Positions 1 to 7,328 of a stretch of 64,000 nucleotides of DNA are shown in pieces. How positions within the stretch are numbered: position 1 is the stretch's first letter; every line of letters begins with the position of its first letter. The DNA lies in the NCBI GenBank assembly GCA_910587735.1, contig CAJUNT010000008.1, positions 62,001-126,000 of the forward strand. The letters run 5' to 3'. A model generated the notes under the pieces. It saw only the letters and a program-made list of their open reading frames with translations. It was not told the origin of the DNA and did no database searches. The translations under genes were made by a program, and so were the position numbers. This stretch comes from an uncultured Clostridia bacterium. Its GTDB lineage: Bacteria; Bacillota; Clostridia; Lachnospirales; Anaerotignaceae.

Positions 1-39
1 AAAAAATGAAACTGGCAATATTCAAAACAATATATTTGT

Positions 40-939
40 TTATAAATGATGTAGATTTTTACGATAGTTTTTTAATTCACATTCATCTACATTTTTAATA
101 ATTTTATCTAATAATGATAATATTTCTTGTTTATCATTTGGTAATGTACATTGAATTGGTATGGCATTAGAAGCTCCTAATGCTCCAAAACAAACAGTAA
201 TGTTTAAATGCTTTACAAGTATTTTCAATTCTTTATATTTTTCAATTTCTGTTTCTTCTTTCCAATTTCCTTTTTGCATTTCATTGTAAAGTTCTGAATT
301 TTTGTAAACGGTTAACATATTTGTTGTTATTATTTTAGGACAAAGTTGATTACATACTTGTGCAGTTGCCCTTGCACTCTTTTCACCTTTCCCTGCTCCA
401 GAAATACCTGTAAGATAAAAGAAATTATAATCAATACCAACTTTTTCTAATCGTTTGCATTGTATGATAATATCTTCTGAAGTATATCCTTTATTCATAA
501 ATTTCAATGCCTCATTATCTCCTGTTTCAATTCCTATTGTTAAACCATGATACCCCAATTGACGCAATTCTAAAAGTTCCTCATCTGTTTTTAAACTGAT
601 ATCTGTTATTCTTGAAAAACAACCTATTGTTTTATTATGTGGAAAATATTTGTGTATCATTTTTGCAATTTCAATAAGTCGTGAAGTTTTTAATACAAAT
701 GGATTTGCACCCGTTAAAAAAGTACGTGATATCGTATTATTTTTAAATAATTCTAATTGCATTTTCATCTCTTTTAAATCGTCCTCTATATCTGACAAGG
801 GCGACATTTTAAATTGAAAAGGTAAATCAGCATATAATGTGCAAAATTTGCACTTATGATGGGTACAACCCGCAGTAACTTCCAAAAGTAAAGAATGTGC
901 CTCATAAGGTGGTCTCCATATTGTTCCAGTATAATGCAT
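40..939 (-). CDS. Radical SAM protein, uncharacterised
   Basis: The 299-aa protein carries a radical SAM cluster motif near residue 25 (GCTHHKCKFC, a CX4CX2C spacing typical of one COG1032/Elp3-like group rather than the classical CX3CX2C). The region after it, including FLTGANP and GLTIGIETGD, fits the TIM-barrel core; the last motif is a usual SAM-binding segment. It should bind a 4Fe-4S cluster and S-adenosylmethionine in the cytoplasm; the substrate is unknown. The start ATG follows a good aaggag. No extra C-terminal cluster domain is visible. It is divergent from the HxlR regulator, which may control it, and lies at the window edge so its downstream neighbour is not seen. Confidence 0.75.
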   Translation of the reverse strand: MHYTGTIWRPPYEAHSLLLEVTAGCTHHKCKFCTLYADLPFQFKMSPLSDIEDDLKEMKMQLELFKNNTISRTFLTGANPFVLKTSRLIEIAKMIHKYFPHNKTIGCFSRITDISLKTDEELLELRQLGYHGLTIGIETGDNEALKFMNKGYTSEDIIIQCKRLEKVGIDYNFFYLTGISGAGKGEKSARATAQVCNQLCPKIITTNMLTVYKNSELYNEMQKGNWKEETEIEKYKELKILVKHLNITVCFGALGASNAIPIQCTLPNDKQEILSLLDKIIKNVDECELKNYRKNLHHL

Positions 940-997
940 AAATCTCTCTCCTTTTTTATGTGTTTTATGATAGTATTAAAATACTCTAAAATTTTAT

Positions 998-1060
998 ATT
1001 ATACAAGTACTGTCTTTTTTTAGTAATAGTATTATTTTTATACTAAGTACAATAAAATAT
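998..1060. promoter_or_regulatory. Divergent promoter region, possible HxlR operator
   Basis: On the minus strand a TATAAT (998-1003) sits 17 nt from a weaker TTACTA, placing a promoter for the radical SAM gene. Two short related words, ACAAGTACTGT and TACTAAGTACA, lie about 35 nt apart in this interval and could be operator half-sites for the HxlR-family regulator encoded next door. This is inference from position; the dyads are imperfect. Confidence 0.35.
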
Positions 1061-1118
1061 GATATATTGTTTTTTTCATTATTTTAGAATATACTTTATA
1101 AAAAAGGAGGAAAATGAT

Positions 1119-1478
1119 ATGACAAAAAACAAGTTTTCTGATACTACATTCACCGCTCAATGTATTCCTATGACTAAACTGCAATCTATTATTGGAGGAA
1201 AATGGAAAATTTTAATATTATGGTATATTGCTTTTTATAATGTTCAGCGATTTGGTGAGTTAATGCGTCGTATTGATGGAATTACACAATCTACATTAAC
1301 AAAACAATTACGAGAATTGGAAAAAGATGGATTTATACATAGAGAGGTCTATCATGAAATTCCTCCAAAAGTAGAATATTCTCTCACTGAATTTGGAAAA
1401 AATTTTATTCCTATACTTTATGCTATGAAAACATGGAGCGAAAAATATTTATGTTCTGATACCAATATTTTGATATGA
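1119..1478 (+). CDS. HxlR-family transcriptional regulator
   Basis: A 119-aa winged-helix regulator. The core reads IGGKWKILILWYI, FGELMRRIDGITQSTLTKQLRELEKDGFIHR, and PPKVEYSLTEFGK (segments named here only by their key residues), which is the HxlR/MarR-like pattern; a cysteine near residue 12 (TAQCIP) is in the position used for redox sensing in several HxlR proteins. The ATG at 1119 is chosen because aaaggagg lies 8 nt upstream; the longer frame from 1059 has no ribosome site. It is transcribed away from the radical SAM gene and probably regulates the shared region. Its inducer cannot be told from sequence. Confidence 0.85.
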   Translation: MTKNKFSDTTFTAQCIPMTKLQSIIGGKWKILILWYIAFYNVQRFGELMRRIDGITQSTLTKQLRELEKDGFIHREVYHEIPPKVEYSLTEFGKNFIPILYAMKTWSEKYLCSDTNILI

Positions 1479-1599
1479 AAATAATGTAAATTTTATGTAA
1501 TTTTATTATTGTAATTTGATATAAAATTATATAATATATAATTTAAGTAATTATTTCAATATCAATAAAAGTGATGATATTATTTAGGGGGAGATTAAA

Positions 1600-3252
1600 A
1601 TGAGCAGTTTTCAAAAAGAAGAAAAGAAAATGCAAAGAATTGGCTACAAAGTTGGGATTTTAGTAGCATGGCTATTAGGAATCAATATTATTATTATTGT
1701 GCTACTATGTATATTTATGTTTCAAGGTCTATCTACTGAAATGCTCCAAAATGAATGTATTAGTGGAACAAATACATTAAGTTATTATCTAAAAGAATTT
1801 CCAGATATTGATGATAAAACAAAATTATTAGACGATTTAAAACAACAAACAGGATATGAATTTACTATATTTGAAAATGATGTTAGAACTTATACAACAG
1901 TAAAACAAAATGGAACACGTGCTACTGGAACAAAATTGTCTTCTGAAATAGCTGAAATAGTTTTAGAACAAGGAAAAACTTATATAGGTGTTAATACAAT
2001 ACTTGATGTCAAACATATTTGTTCTTATGTACCTATTCAATATCAAGATGGAACAAAAGGGATTATTTTTTCAGGTATCCCAAAAACAAAAGCTGCTGCT
2101 CGTCTAAATATGACGATTTTATTATCTTGTGTAGCAGGTATTATTTTAATTATATTCAGTGTGTTGATATTGACAGTTTATTTAAAACGTGCTGTTTCTT
2201 ATCCACTTTCAAAATTAACTGATGTAGCAAAAACTATGGAACGTGGAGAACTAAATTTTGAAGGAAATCACGATTTAAATATGCATTCTAATGATGAAAT
2301 TGGTATATTATCTCATAGCTTTGAAAGTACAAGAATTCGTTTAAACGATTATATAGGAGAAATTTCTAATATATTAGAGGCAATGTCAAAAGGTGATTTG
2401 ACAGTATCTACTACACAAAATTACATAGGAGATTTTGTTTCTATAAAACAATCATTAAACGATATCGTTGGAAATCTTAATAGTACAATAACACAAATTG
2501 TAGAAAGTTCTGAACAGGTTTCAAATGGTTCAGAACAAATGGCGATTGCTGCAAATGCATTAAGTCAAGGCTCTGTGGAACAAGCAAGCGCTATAGAAGA
2601 ATTAGAGGGAACAATTACTGATATTTCTAACCGTGTAGAAGAAACTGCAAAAAATGCAGAATCTGCTAACCAACAAGCAAATACAATAGGAATACAAGTA
2701 CAAGAAAGCAACCAAAAAATGCAAGAAATGATAAAAGCAATAGAGGATATTAACCATTCTTCCAATGAAATCGGAAAAATTATTAAAACGATTGAAGATA
2801 TTGCTTTTCAAACAAATATACTTGCATTAAATGCCTCTGTGGAAGCTGCACGTGCAGGCGATGCTGGAAAAGGCTTTGCTGTGGTAGCAGATGAAGTAAG
2901 AAATCTCGCTGAAAAAAGTGCAGATGCCTCAAAATCTACTACAATGTTGATAGAATCCTCTATCGCTGCTGTAAAAAATGGTACAAAAATCGCAAATGAA
3001 ACCGCTGAAAAACTCTCTTGTGTGGTATCTGATACAAGCGCTATTGTTAATACAGTTGGTATTATAGCGAATCATTCTCGTGAAGAAGCGGATTCTATTT
3101 TTCAAATACAACAGCAAATCAATCAAATTTCAAGTGTAATACAAACAAATTCTGCTACCGCTGAAGAAAGTTCTGCTACTAGTCAACAACTTAATGAGCA
3201 GTCAAGAATTTTAAAACGATTGATTAGCGTATTTCAATTAAACAGAAAATAA
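1600..3252 (+). CDS. Methyl-accepting chemotaxis protein
   Basis: A 550-aa chemoreceptor. TM1 is about residues 17-40 and TM2 about 172-196; between them is a sensor domain of about 130 residues resembling a single Cache fold. A HAMP segment follows TM2. The cytoplasmic signalling domain contains the highly conserved hairpin tip ([18 protein letters not shown], then [15 protein letters not shown]). Such proteins form trimers of dimers that control CheA via CheW and so flagellar rotation. No CheA, CheW or flagellar gene is in the window. The start follows agggggaga. A near-identical signalling domain is found in the second chemoreceptor at 60.9-62.6 kb. Confidence 0.92.
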   Translation: MSSFQKEEKKMQRIGYKVGILVAWLLGINIIIIVLLCIFMFQGLSTEMLQNECISGTNTLSYYLKEFPDIDDKTKLLDDLKQQTGYEFTIFENDVRTYTTVKQNGTRATGTKLSSEIAEIVLEQGKTYIGVNTILDVKHICSYVPIQYQDGTKGIIFSGIPKTKAAARLNMTILLSCVAGIILIIFSVLILTVYLKRAVSYPLSKLTDVAKTMERGELNFEGNHDLNMHSNDEIGILSHSFESTRIRLNDYIGEISNILEAMSKGDLTVSTTQNYIGDFVSIKQSLNDIVGNLNSTITQIVESSEQVSNGSEQMAIAANALSQGSVEQASAIEELEGTITDISNRVEETAKNAESANQQANTIGIQVQESNQKMQEMIKAIEDINHSSNEIGKIIKTIEDIAFQTNILALNASVEAARAGDAGKGFAVVADEVRNLAEKSADASKSTTMLIESSIAAVKNGTKIANETAEKLSCVVSDTSAIVNTVGIIANHSREEADSIFQIQQQINQISSVIQTNSATAEESSATSQQLNEQSRILKRLISVFQLNRK

Positions 3253-3263
3253 ATAGAAAATTA

Positions 3264-3300
3264 AAAAAGCCTTGTAAATTTATTACAAGGTTCTTTTTTT
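3264..3300. terminator. Bidirectional intrinsic terminator
   Basis: Perfect 8-bp stem CCTTGTAA (3270-3277) and TTACAAGG (3283-3290), flanked by an A-run on the left and a T-run on the right. It serves the chemoreceptor on the plus strand and can serve the convergent EFR1 gene on the minus strand. Confidence 0.85.
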
Positions 3301-3301
3301 G

Positions 3302-4063
3302 CTATTTATTTTTTATTTTTAAATCATGATAAGAAATATTAGGATGATGATAGCGTTGTTTTCCAACAGTAGTATTTTTCCAGTGTATTGCATTTTTAGG
3401 ACACCAATGCAAACAAGCAAGGCAATTTTGACATTGATGTTTAAATACAGGTTTTCCATTTTTTAAAACAATATTATCAGCAGAACAAATATTTTGACAA
3501 ATTCCACAACCAGTACAATCACTTGTTATATGGAATCCCCTATCACTATTAGCATATTGTTTTAAATATAATTGATAAAATGCTTTTGAAATGATTCCCA
3601 CTTTCGGTATTTTATTTTTCTGTTTTTGTGCTACTGCCTGTGCAATTTCATTTGCTTTTTTATTTTCATAACGAACTAATTTTTGAATTGATTTTTGTTT
3701 GATATGATATTTTGTAATATTATTTGCTACTGTCCTAATTGTTTCGCCAAAATGTAAACATTTCCCCTTTTTTATCAAAATATCATTTAATTGTCCTAAT
3801 GCTCCTCCGCTTGAAAGTCCGCAAGTTGTTACAGCAAAAATGTAGGGATTTCCTTTTATATTTAAGTTTTTTACAAAAGTTGCAACCATTTCCGGCAATC
3901 CCCAATAAAATGTTGGATATACAAAACCTATTACATTCTGATTGCATGACTTTTCCGTATTATACGATATTTGAACCACTTTCGCATTTATTTTTTTTGC
4001 AATTACTTTTGCTGCATATAAACTGTTTCCTGTTGCTGAAAAATAGTAAATTACTCCACTCAT
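3302..4063 (-). CDS. EFR1-type flavodoxin/ferredoxin fusion
   Basis: A 253-aa electron-transfer protein. The N-terminal part is a flavodoxin-like domain with an FMN phosphate loop (FSATGNSLYAAK). The C-terminal part holds two 4Fe-4S ferredoxin motifs of CX2CX2CX3C type, beginning CTGCGICQNIC and CQNCLACLHWC. This is the EFR1-type architecture common in anaerobic Firmicutes. It is expected to pass electrons in the cytoplasm; the partner is unknown. Its ATG overlaps the stop of the upstream TetR gene by 4 nt, so the two are translationally coupled and co-regulated, with the TetR protein presumably sensing a compound whose reduction needs this protein. Confidence 0.85.
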   Translation of the reverse strand: MSGVIYYFSATGNSLYAAKVIAKKINAKVVQISYNTEKSCNQNVIGFVYPTFYWGLPEMVATFVKNLNIKGNPYIFAVTTCGLSSGGALGQLNDILIKKGKCLHFGETIRTVANNITKYHIKQKSIQKLVRYENKKANEIAQAVAQKQKNKIPKVGIISKAFYQLYLKQYANSDRGFHITSDCTGCGICQNICSADNIVLKNGKPVFKHQCQNCLACLHWCPKNAIHWKNTTVGKQRYHHPNISYHDLKIKNK

Positions 4064-4686
4064 ATATTTTCCCCTTTCTTTTGTTTTAAAATATATTTTT
4101 CAAATAACGCATTTGCAGAAATACAATTTTCTAACAAGTGTTTCCACTCCCCTTGATATATTAACTGTTCTGTTGTGAGTATACCAACAATGCCATGCAC
4201 TAATGCAAGCATAGCTATTAAGGCATCTAAACGTTTTTGTTTTGGAAAATTGATTTTTTCCATATAATCAAATGCTGCTTTTTTAAAAATATTACAAGGA
4301 GGATATCCATTATTTAATATACCATTTTCTGTTAAATCAAATTTTATACCTGATTTTCCATACAAAAATGTATAATATTGCTTATTCTCTACAAAAAATG
4401 AAATGTATGCATTTCCCAAATAAAACATAATATCAACATCATTTTGATATTGTTGTACTGTCTTTTGAAGTACTTGTGTAAATTGTTTTGTTACATACTC
4501 TTTCATTGCTTCTAATAATGCCTCTTTGTTTTCAAAATGACTGTATGGTGCAGCATGGCTTACGCCACACTTTGCTGATACTTTTCTTAATGAAAAATGT
4601 TCCTCTCCTTGCTCATTCAGTAATACAATGCCTGCTTCAATTAATGTATTTCTTAAATTACCATGATGATATGGTTTTTGCTCCAA
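4060..4686 (-). CDS. TetR/AcrR-family regulator
   Basis: A 208-aa regulator with an N-terminal helix-turn-helix of TetR type (SLRKVSAKCGVSHAAPYSHF, about residues 27-46) and a helical ligand-binding C-terminal part. The frame opens at a TTG 5 nt after GGAGGGG; the nearby ATG is in another frame. It heads a two-gene unit with the EFR1 ferredoxin, overlapping it by 4 nt. A perfect 20-bp inverted repeat surrounding a consensus promoter immediately upstream indicates autorepression. The inducer is unknown. Confidence 0.85.
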   Translation of the reverse strand: MEQKPYHHGNLRNTLIEAGIVLLNEQGEEHFSLRKVSAKCGVSHAAPYSHFENKEALLEAMKEYVTKQFTQVLQKTVQQYQNDVDIMFYLGNAYISFFVENKQYYTFLYGKSGIKFDLTENGILNNGYPPCNIFKKAAFDYMEKINFPKQKRLDALIAMLALVHGIVGILTTEQLIYQGEWKHLLENCISANALFEKYILKQKKGENI

Positions 4687-4700
4687 TCATACCCCTCCAA

Positions 4701-4755
4701 TCTTGACAATGTAAAGATATTATGATTATATATCTATATCTTTACATTGTCAAGA
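4701..4755 (-). promoter_or_regulatory. TetR-type operator over a consensus promoter
   Basis: 4701-4720 and 4736-4755 are exact reverse complements (20 bp each, 15-nt spacer). On the minus strand they contain TTGACA (4753-4748), 17 nt, then TATAAT (4730-4725). The -35 box lies inside the distal half-site and the proximal half-site covers the expected start point. The arrangement predicts tight autorepression of the TetR-EFR1 unit. Confidence 0.85.
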
Positions 4756-4765
4756 TATAGATATT

Positions 4766-4791
4766 AAAAAAACACCTATAATTATAGGTGT
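4766..4791 (-). terminator. Terminator of the infC-rpmI-rplT operon
   Basis: A perfect 20-nt palindrome (4772-4791) is followed on the minus strand by six T. It lies just past rplT and next to the TetR operator. Confidence 0.85.
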
Positions 4792-4803
4792 TTTACAGAT
4801 ATA

Positions 4804-5160
4804 TTAGTTCAATTTTGCTTTTGCAGTATCCACTAATTTTGTAAAAGCGGCTGCATCCGTTACAGCTAAATCAGCCAACATTTTTCTGTTGATATTGATA
4901 TCAGCTAATTTTAAGCCATGCATCAATTTGCTATAAGAAATATCATTCAATCTTGCAGCTGCATTGATTCTAGTAATCCAAAGGCTTCTGTATTCTCTTT
5001 TTGTTTGTTTTCTTCCTGCAAAAGCATACGCCATAGCTTTCATAACAGATTGTTTTGCAACTCTGTATTGTTTACTTCTAGCGCCTCTATAACCTTTTGC
5101 CAATTTCAATACTTTTTTATGTCTTTTTCTTGCGTTCAACGCACCTTTTACTCTTGCCAT
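4804..5160 (-). CDS. rplT: 50S ribosomal protein L20
   Basis: 118 aa, full length for bL20. The N-terminus [16 protein letters not shown] and the [14 protein letters not shown] segment are diagnostic. L20 binds 23S rRNA early in large-subunit assembly and in Firmicutes also binds the leader of its own operon to repress it. The ATG follows aggaggact. It is last in infC-rpmI-rplT, with 28 nt after rpmI, and a terminator follows directly. Confidence 0.98.
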   Translation of the reverse strand: MARVKGALNARKRHKKVLKLAKGYRGARSKQYRVAKQSVMKAMAYAFAGRKQTKREYRSLWITRINAAARLNDISYSKLMHGLKLADININRKMLADLAVTDAAAFTKLVDTAKAKLN

Positions 5161-5188
5161 TTTAAGTCCTCCTAATAAACATTATCAA

Positions 5189-5389
5189 TTATGCGTATGG
5201 TAACAATTTTTTCTTTACACTTGTTAAAACTGTTTTGTCAACCAATGTAGCGTGTCTTAAATTTCTTTTTCTTTTTCTGGACTTTTTACCAAGAATATGT
5301 TGTGTATTAGATTTATTTCTTTTCAACTGACCAGATGCAGTAATTCTGAAACGTTTTGCTGCTGCTTTTTTTGTTTTTAATTTAGGCAT
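5189..5389 (-). CDS. rpmI: 50S ribosomal protein L35
   Basis: 66 aa from the ATG at 5389, which follows caggagg with normal spacing; a longer frame adds seven residues without a ribosome site. The start [15 protein letters not shown] is typical of bL35, a small basic protein of the large subunit. It sits between infC (24 nt upstream) and rplT, the conserved bacterial order. Confidence 0.97.
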   Translation of the reverse strand: MPKLKTKKAAAKRFRITASGQLKRNKSNTQHILGKKSRKRKRNLRHATLVDKTVLTSVKKKLLPYA

Positions 5390-5413
5390 ATTATATTCCT
5401 CCTGTGTCACTTA

Positions 5414-5920
5414 TCAATTTTTTGGAGCGAGGAACATGACAAGACTTTTCGCCTCCATTTTAGGAGGTTTGTCTATCACACCGTACTCCTCTACATCTCT
5501 TGCGAAATTTTCTAATATAATAGTAGCCGATTTGGAGTGACCAATTTCGCGACCTCTGAAACGGATACTAATTTTCACCTTATCGCCATTTTTCAAAAAT
5601 TCTATTGCCTTTCTAACTTTAACCTGCACATCATGGGTATCAATGCTAGGGGAAAGACGTAATTCTTTAATGTCAACGGTTTTTTGTTTTTTTCTAGCCT
5701 CTTTTTCTTTTTTTGCCTGGTCAAATTTGTATTTGCCGTAATCCATGATACGACAAACAGGTGGTTTTGCCGTTGGGGCAATTTTCACTAAATCTAATTT
5801 TCTTTCATCAGCCAGCTTTTGTGCTTCTCTTGCAGATACAATACCTAACTGCTCACCATTCTCATCAATCAATCTAACTTCTTTGTCCCTAACTTGCTCA
5901 TTAATCATTAACTCAGTAAT
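5414..5920 (-). CDS. infC: Translation initiation factor IF-3
   Basis: IF-3 binds the 30S subunit, prevents premature 50S joining and checks the start codon and initiator tRNA. The sequence MINEQVRDKEVRLI, the lysine-rich linker and the C-terminal domain ending in VMFLAPKN-like residues are typical. The start is notable: GGGAGGTG (5927-5934) is correctly spaced only to an ATT at 5918-5920, giving (M)TELMINEQ. The first good ATG (5908) is about 18 nt from the site and the ATG at 5938 overlaps it. An AUU start is classical for infC and lets IF-3 repress itself. First gene of the operon with rpmI and rplT. Confidence 0.93.
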   Translation of the reverse strand: MTELMINEQVRDKEVRLIDENGEQLGIVSAREAQKLADERKLDLVKIAPTAKPPVCRIMDYGKYKFDQAKKEKEARKKQKTVDIKELRLSPSIDTHDVQVKVRKAIEFLKNGDKVKISIRFRGREIGHSKSATIILENFARDVEEYGVIDKPPKMEAKSLVMFLAPKN

Positions 5921-6098
5921 ATAAAGCACCTCCCACAATATACACGTTATTTTTGTATAAAAAAAGTAGATAGAGCGAACTATCCACTAAAAGGCATAAA
6001 AATATAGCTATATCATAGCATATTATTTTTTGCTGTATAAACCTTATGCATCAATATGATAAGGTGAGAAGTGGATACTTCCGCTTTGTTGTTACTTA
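5921..6098 (-). ncRNA. infC operon leader (L20-type attenuator)
   Basis: The untranslated leader ends in an intrinsic terminator: stem 5980-5988 with 5965-5973 (9 pairs including one G-U), loop of 6 nt, then a T-run. Eight bases of the terminator's upstream arm (5981-5988) are also exactly complementary to an earlier leader segment (6070-6077), so an alternative antiterminator fold exists. A further hairpin (ACCTTAT with ATAAGGT) lies between. Firmicute infC-rpmI-rplT operons are known to be controlled by L20 through such leaders. Assignment to that family is inference from position and fold. Confidence 0.72.
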
Positions 6099-6101
6099 GA
6101 T

Positions 6102-6130
6102 ACTTTAACAAAATTATAGAGAAATGTCAA
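6102..6130 (-). promoter_or_regulatory. Promoter of the infC operon
   Basis: TTGACA (6130-6125), 17-nt spacer, TAAAGT (6107-6102) on the minus strand. Transcription would begin about 6095, giving a leader of about 175 nt. Confidence 0.7.
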
Positions 6131-6174
6131 TAGTTTAAAAAAATTTTTTTAATAAAATAATAAAAAGAGAAAAC

Positions 6175-6256
6175 GGGAAAACGAAGTTTTCCCATAAAAG
6201 TTTTGCCCTGCTTTTTTAAAAGCGGGTGAGAGTTTGAGAGCAACGCTCTCAAGGTT
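6175..6256 (-). repeat. Palindromic intergenic repeat, copy B
   Basis: Read on the minus strand it starts TTGAGAGCGTTGCTCTCAA, continues with AACTC, an A/T-rich hairpin around GCTTTTAAAAAAGC, then GGGCAAAACTTTT, and ends in a third hairpin GGGAAAAC-GAA-GTTTTCCC. The first 60 nt match copy A at 7203-7270 position by position in opposite orientation. Stems differ in sequence but pairing is kept, as expected for a mobile palindromic repeat family. Confidence 0.7.
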
Positions 6257-6283
6257 TTAAACAATTATTTTTATATTTTATTA

Positions 6284-6616
6284 TTATTTATTAAAATGTT
6301 TTACTAGTTCTATTATAATATTTTCAGTACATTTAAAATCTTCTTCATTCATATTACTAATATATTTCATTAGCAATGATGTATCATTATTATTTTCTGT
6401 TTCTATACCTAAAATATAATCGGCTGAAATATGCAACGCAACACAAATTTTTTTAAAATAATATAATGTCATACTTTTTTGACCATTTTCCACGGCAGAT
6501 AAAAAACTAGGTTCTATATCACATAATTCACTTAATTGCTCTCTTGTCAATTTTAACTGTTCTCTGGATTCTCTTATCCTTTTTCCAATAAATTTTTTAT
6601 AATCATCTTTATTCAT
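6284..6616 (-). CDS. XRE-family transcriptional regulator
   Basis: A 110-aa cytoplasmic protein with an N-terminal helix-turn-helix of lambda-Cro type (LTREQLSELCDIEPSFLSAVENG, around residues 23-45) and a short helical C-terminus. It is divergent from another XRE gene; the shared 157-nt region holds an 18-bp perfect palindrome. No partner structural gene is present, and the pair lies between two inverted repeats. The targets are unknown. Confidence 0.8.
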   Translation of the reverse strand: MNKDDYKKFIGKRIRESREQLKLTREQLSELCDIEPSFLSAVENGQKSMTLYYFKKICVALHISADYILGIETENNNDTSLLMKYISNMNEEDFKCTENIIIELVKHFNK

Positions 6617-6668
6617 TTTATTTTCACTCTCTCCCTAATAATAGGGTATACGAAAATAAATTTCTCTA

Positions 6669-6707
6669 AATATTCTATAGAATATTATTTTCATTCTATT
6701 GAATATT
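6669..6707. promoter_or_regulatory. Operator dyads between divergent XRE genes
   Basis: 6669-6686 is a perfect 18-bp palindrome (AATATTCTATAGAATATT). A second, imperfect copy of the same core (ATTCTATTGAATATT) follows at 6693-6707. Cro/C-protein-like regulators use such tandem dyads; binding by either flanking regulator is inferred. Confidence 0.55.
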
Positions 6708-6773
6708 TATATTTTTTATTGTATAATATTAAAAACATTTATAACTAACTTATTAAAAGGAGTATACGCATAT

Positions 6774-7193
6774 ATGGAAAATTTATTCAAGGAACGTTTA
6801 AAAAAATTAAGAATACAAAATGATATTTCGCAAAAGGAATTAGCAGAATCTCTCCATTTGAGTAAAGGTGTGATTTCTAGCTATGAATCAGGTAAAAGTT
6901 TACCAAATTGCCAAACACTGATTTTGATTGCTCACTTTTTTAATGTTTCTATTGATTATATTACGGGAGTCACAAACGTATATTCAACATTTCCTATTGA
7001 CAACGAACTGGCGCAAGACCCCGACGAGCCTTATTTTACTTTTTCCATTTATGTTTACGAATTAAACAGACTTTACGAACGGTCAGACGTAAAAACACGA
7101 CAATTATTATCCGAAATTTTTAAAATATTCTTTTATCACTTTTTGACGAAAGATATAAAAAAAAGAGAAAGAGAAGTAAAAGGAGAGGAATAA
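6774..7193 (+). CDS. XRE-family transcriptional regulator
   Basis: 139 aa from the ATG at 6774, preceded by aaaaggag; the longer frame from 6699 runs through promoter sequence. The helix-turn-helix (ISQKELAESLHLSKGVISSYESG) occupies about residues 15-38, followed by FNVSIDYITG, the usual end of this domain. The C-terminal 70 residues are acidic then very basic (KDIKKREREVKGEE) and not recognised. Bases around 7000-7100 are noticeably richer in G+C than the neighbours, hinting at different ancestry. Divergent from the other XRE gene. Confidence 0.8.
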   Translation: MENLFKERLKKLRIQNDISQKELAESLHLSKGVISSYESGKSLPNCQTLILIAHFFNVSIDYITGVTNVYSTFPIDNELAQDPDEPYFTFSIYVYELNRLYERSDVKTRQLLSEIFKIFFYHFLTKDIKKREREVKGEE

Positions 7194-7202
7194 AATAGAA
7201 TA

Positions 7203-7270
7203 TTGAGGGCTTCGCCCTCAAACTCCTACAAGCTTTTTTGAAAAAAGGCTTGGCAAAAAACTTTTTCTTT
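7203..7270 (+). repeat. Palindromic intergenic repeat, copy A
   Basis: TTGAG-GGCTTCGCC-CTCAA hairpin, AACTC, then a second hairpin (AAGCTTTTTTGAAAAAAGGCTT) and GGCAAAAAACTTTTT. It is the inverted counterpart of copy B at 6175-6256. It also lies directly downstream of the plus-strand XRE gene, where the hairpins could act as a terminator. Confidence 0.7.
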
Positions 7271-7292
7271 TGCAAACAGAAGTTTATTGACA

Positions 7293-7323
7293 AAATAAAG
7301 GCATCGATTTATCGATGCCTTTT
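7293..7323 (-). terminator. thrS terminator
   Basis: Perfect 12-bp stem AAAGGCATCGAT (7297-7308) with ATCGATGCCTTT (7311-7322); the minus strand then reads ATTTTG. It lies 6 nt beyond the thrS stop. Confidence 0.8.
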
Positions 7324-7328
7324 CTTAA

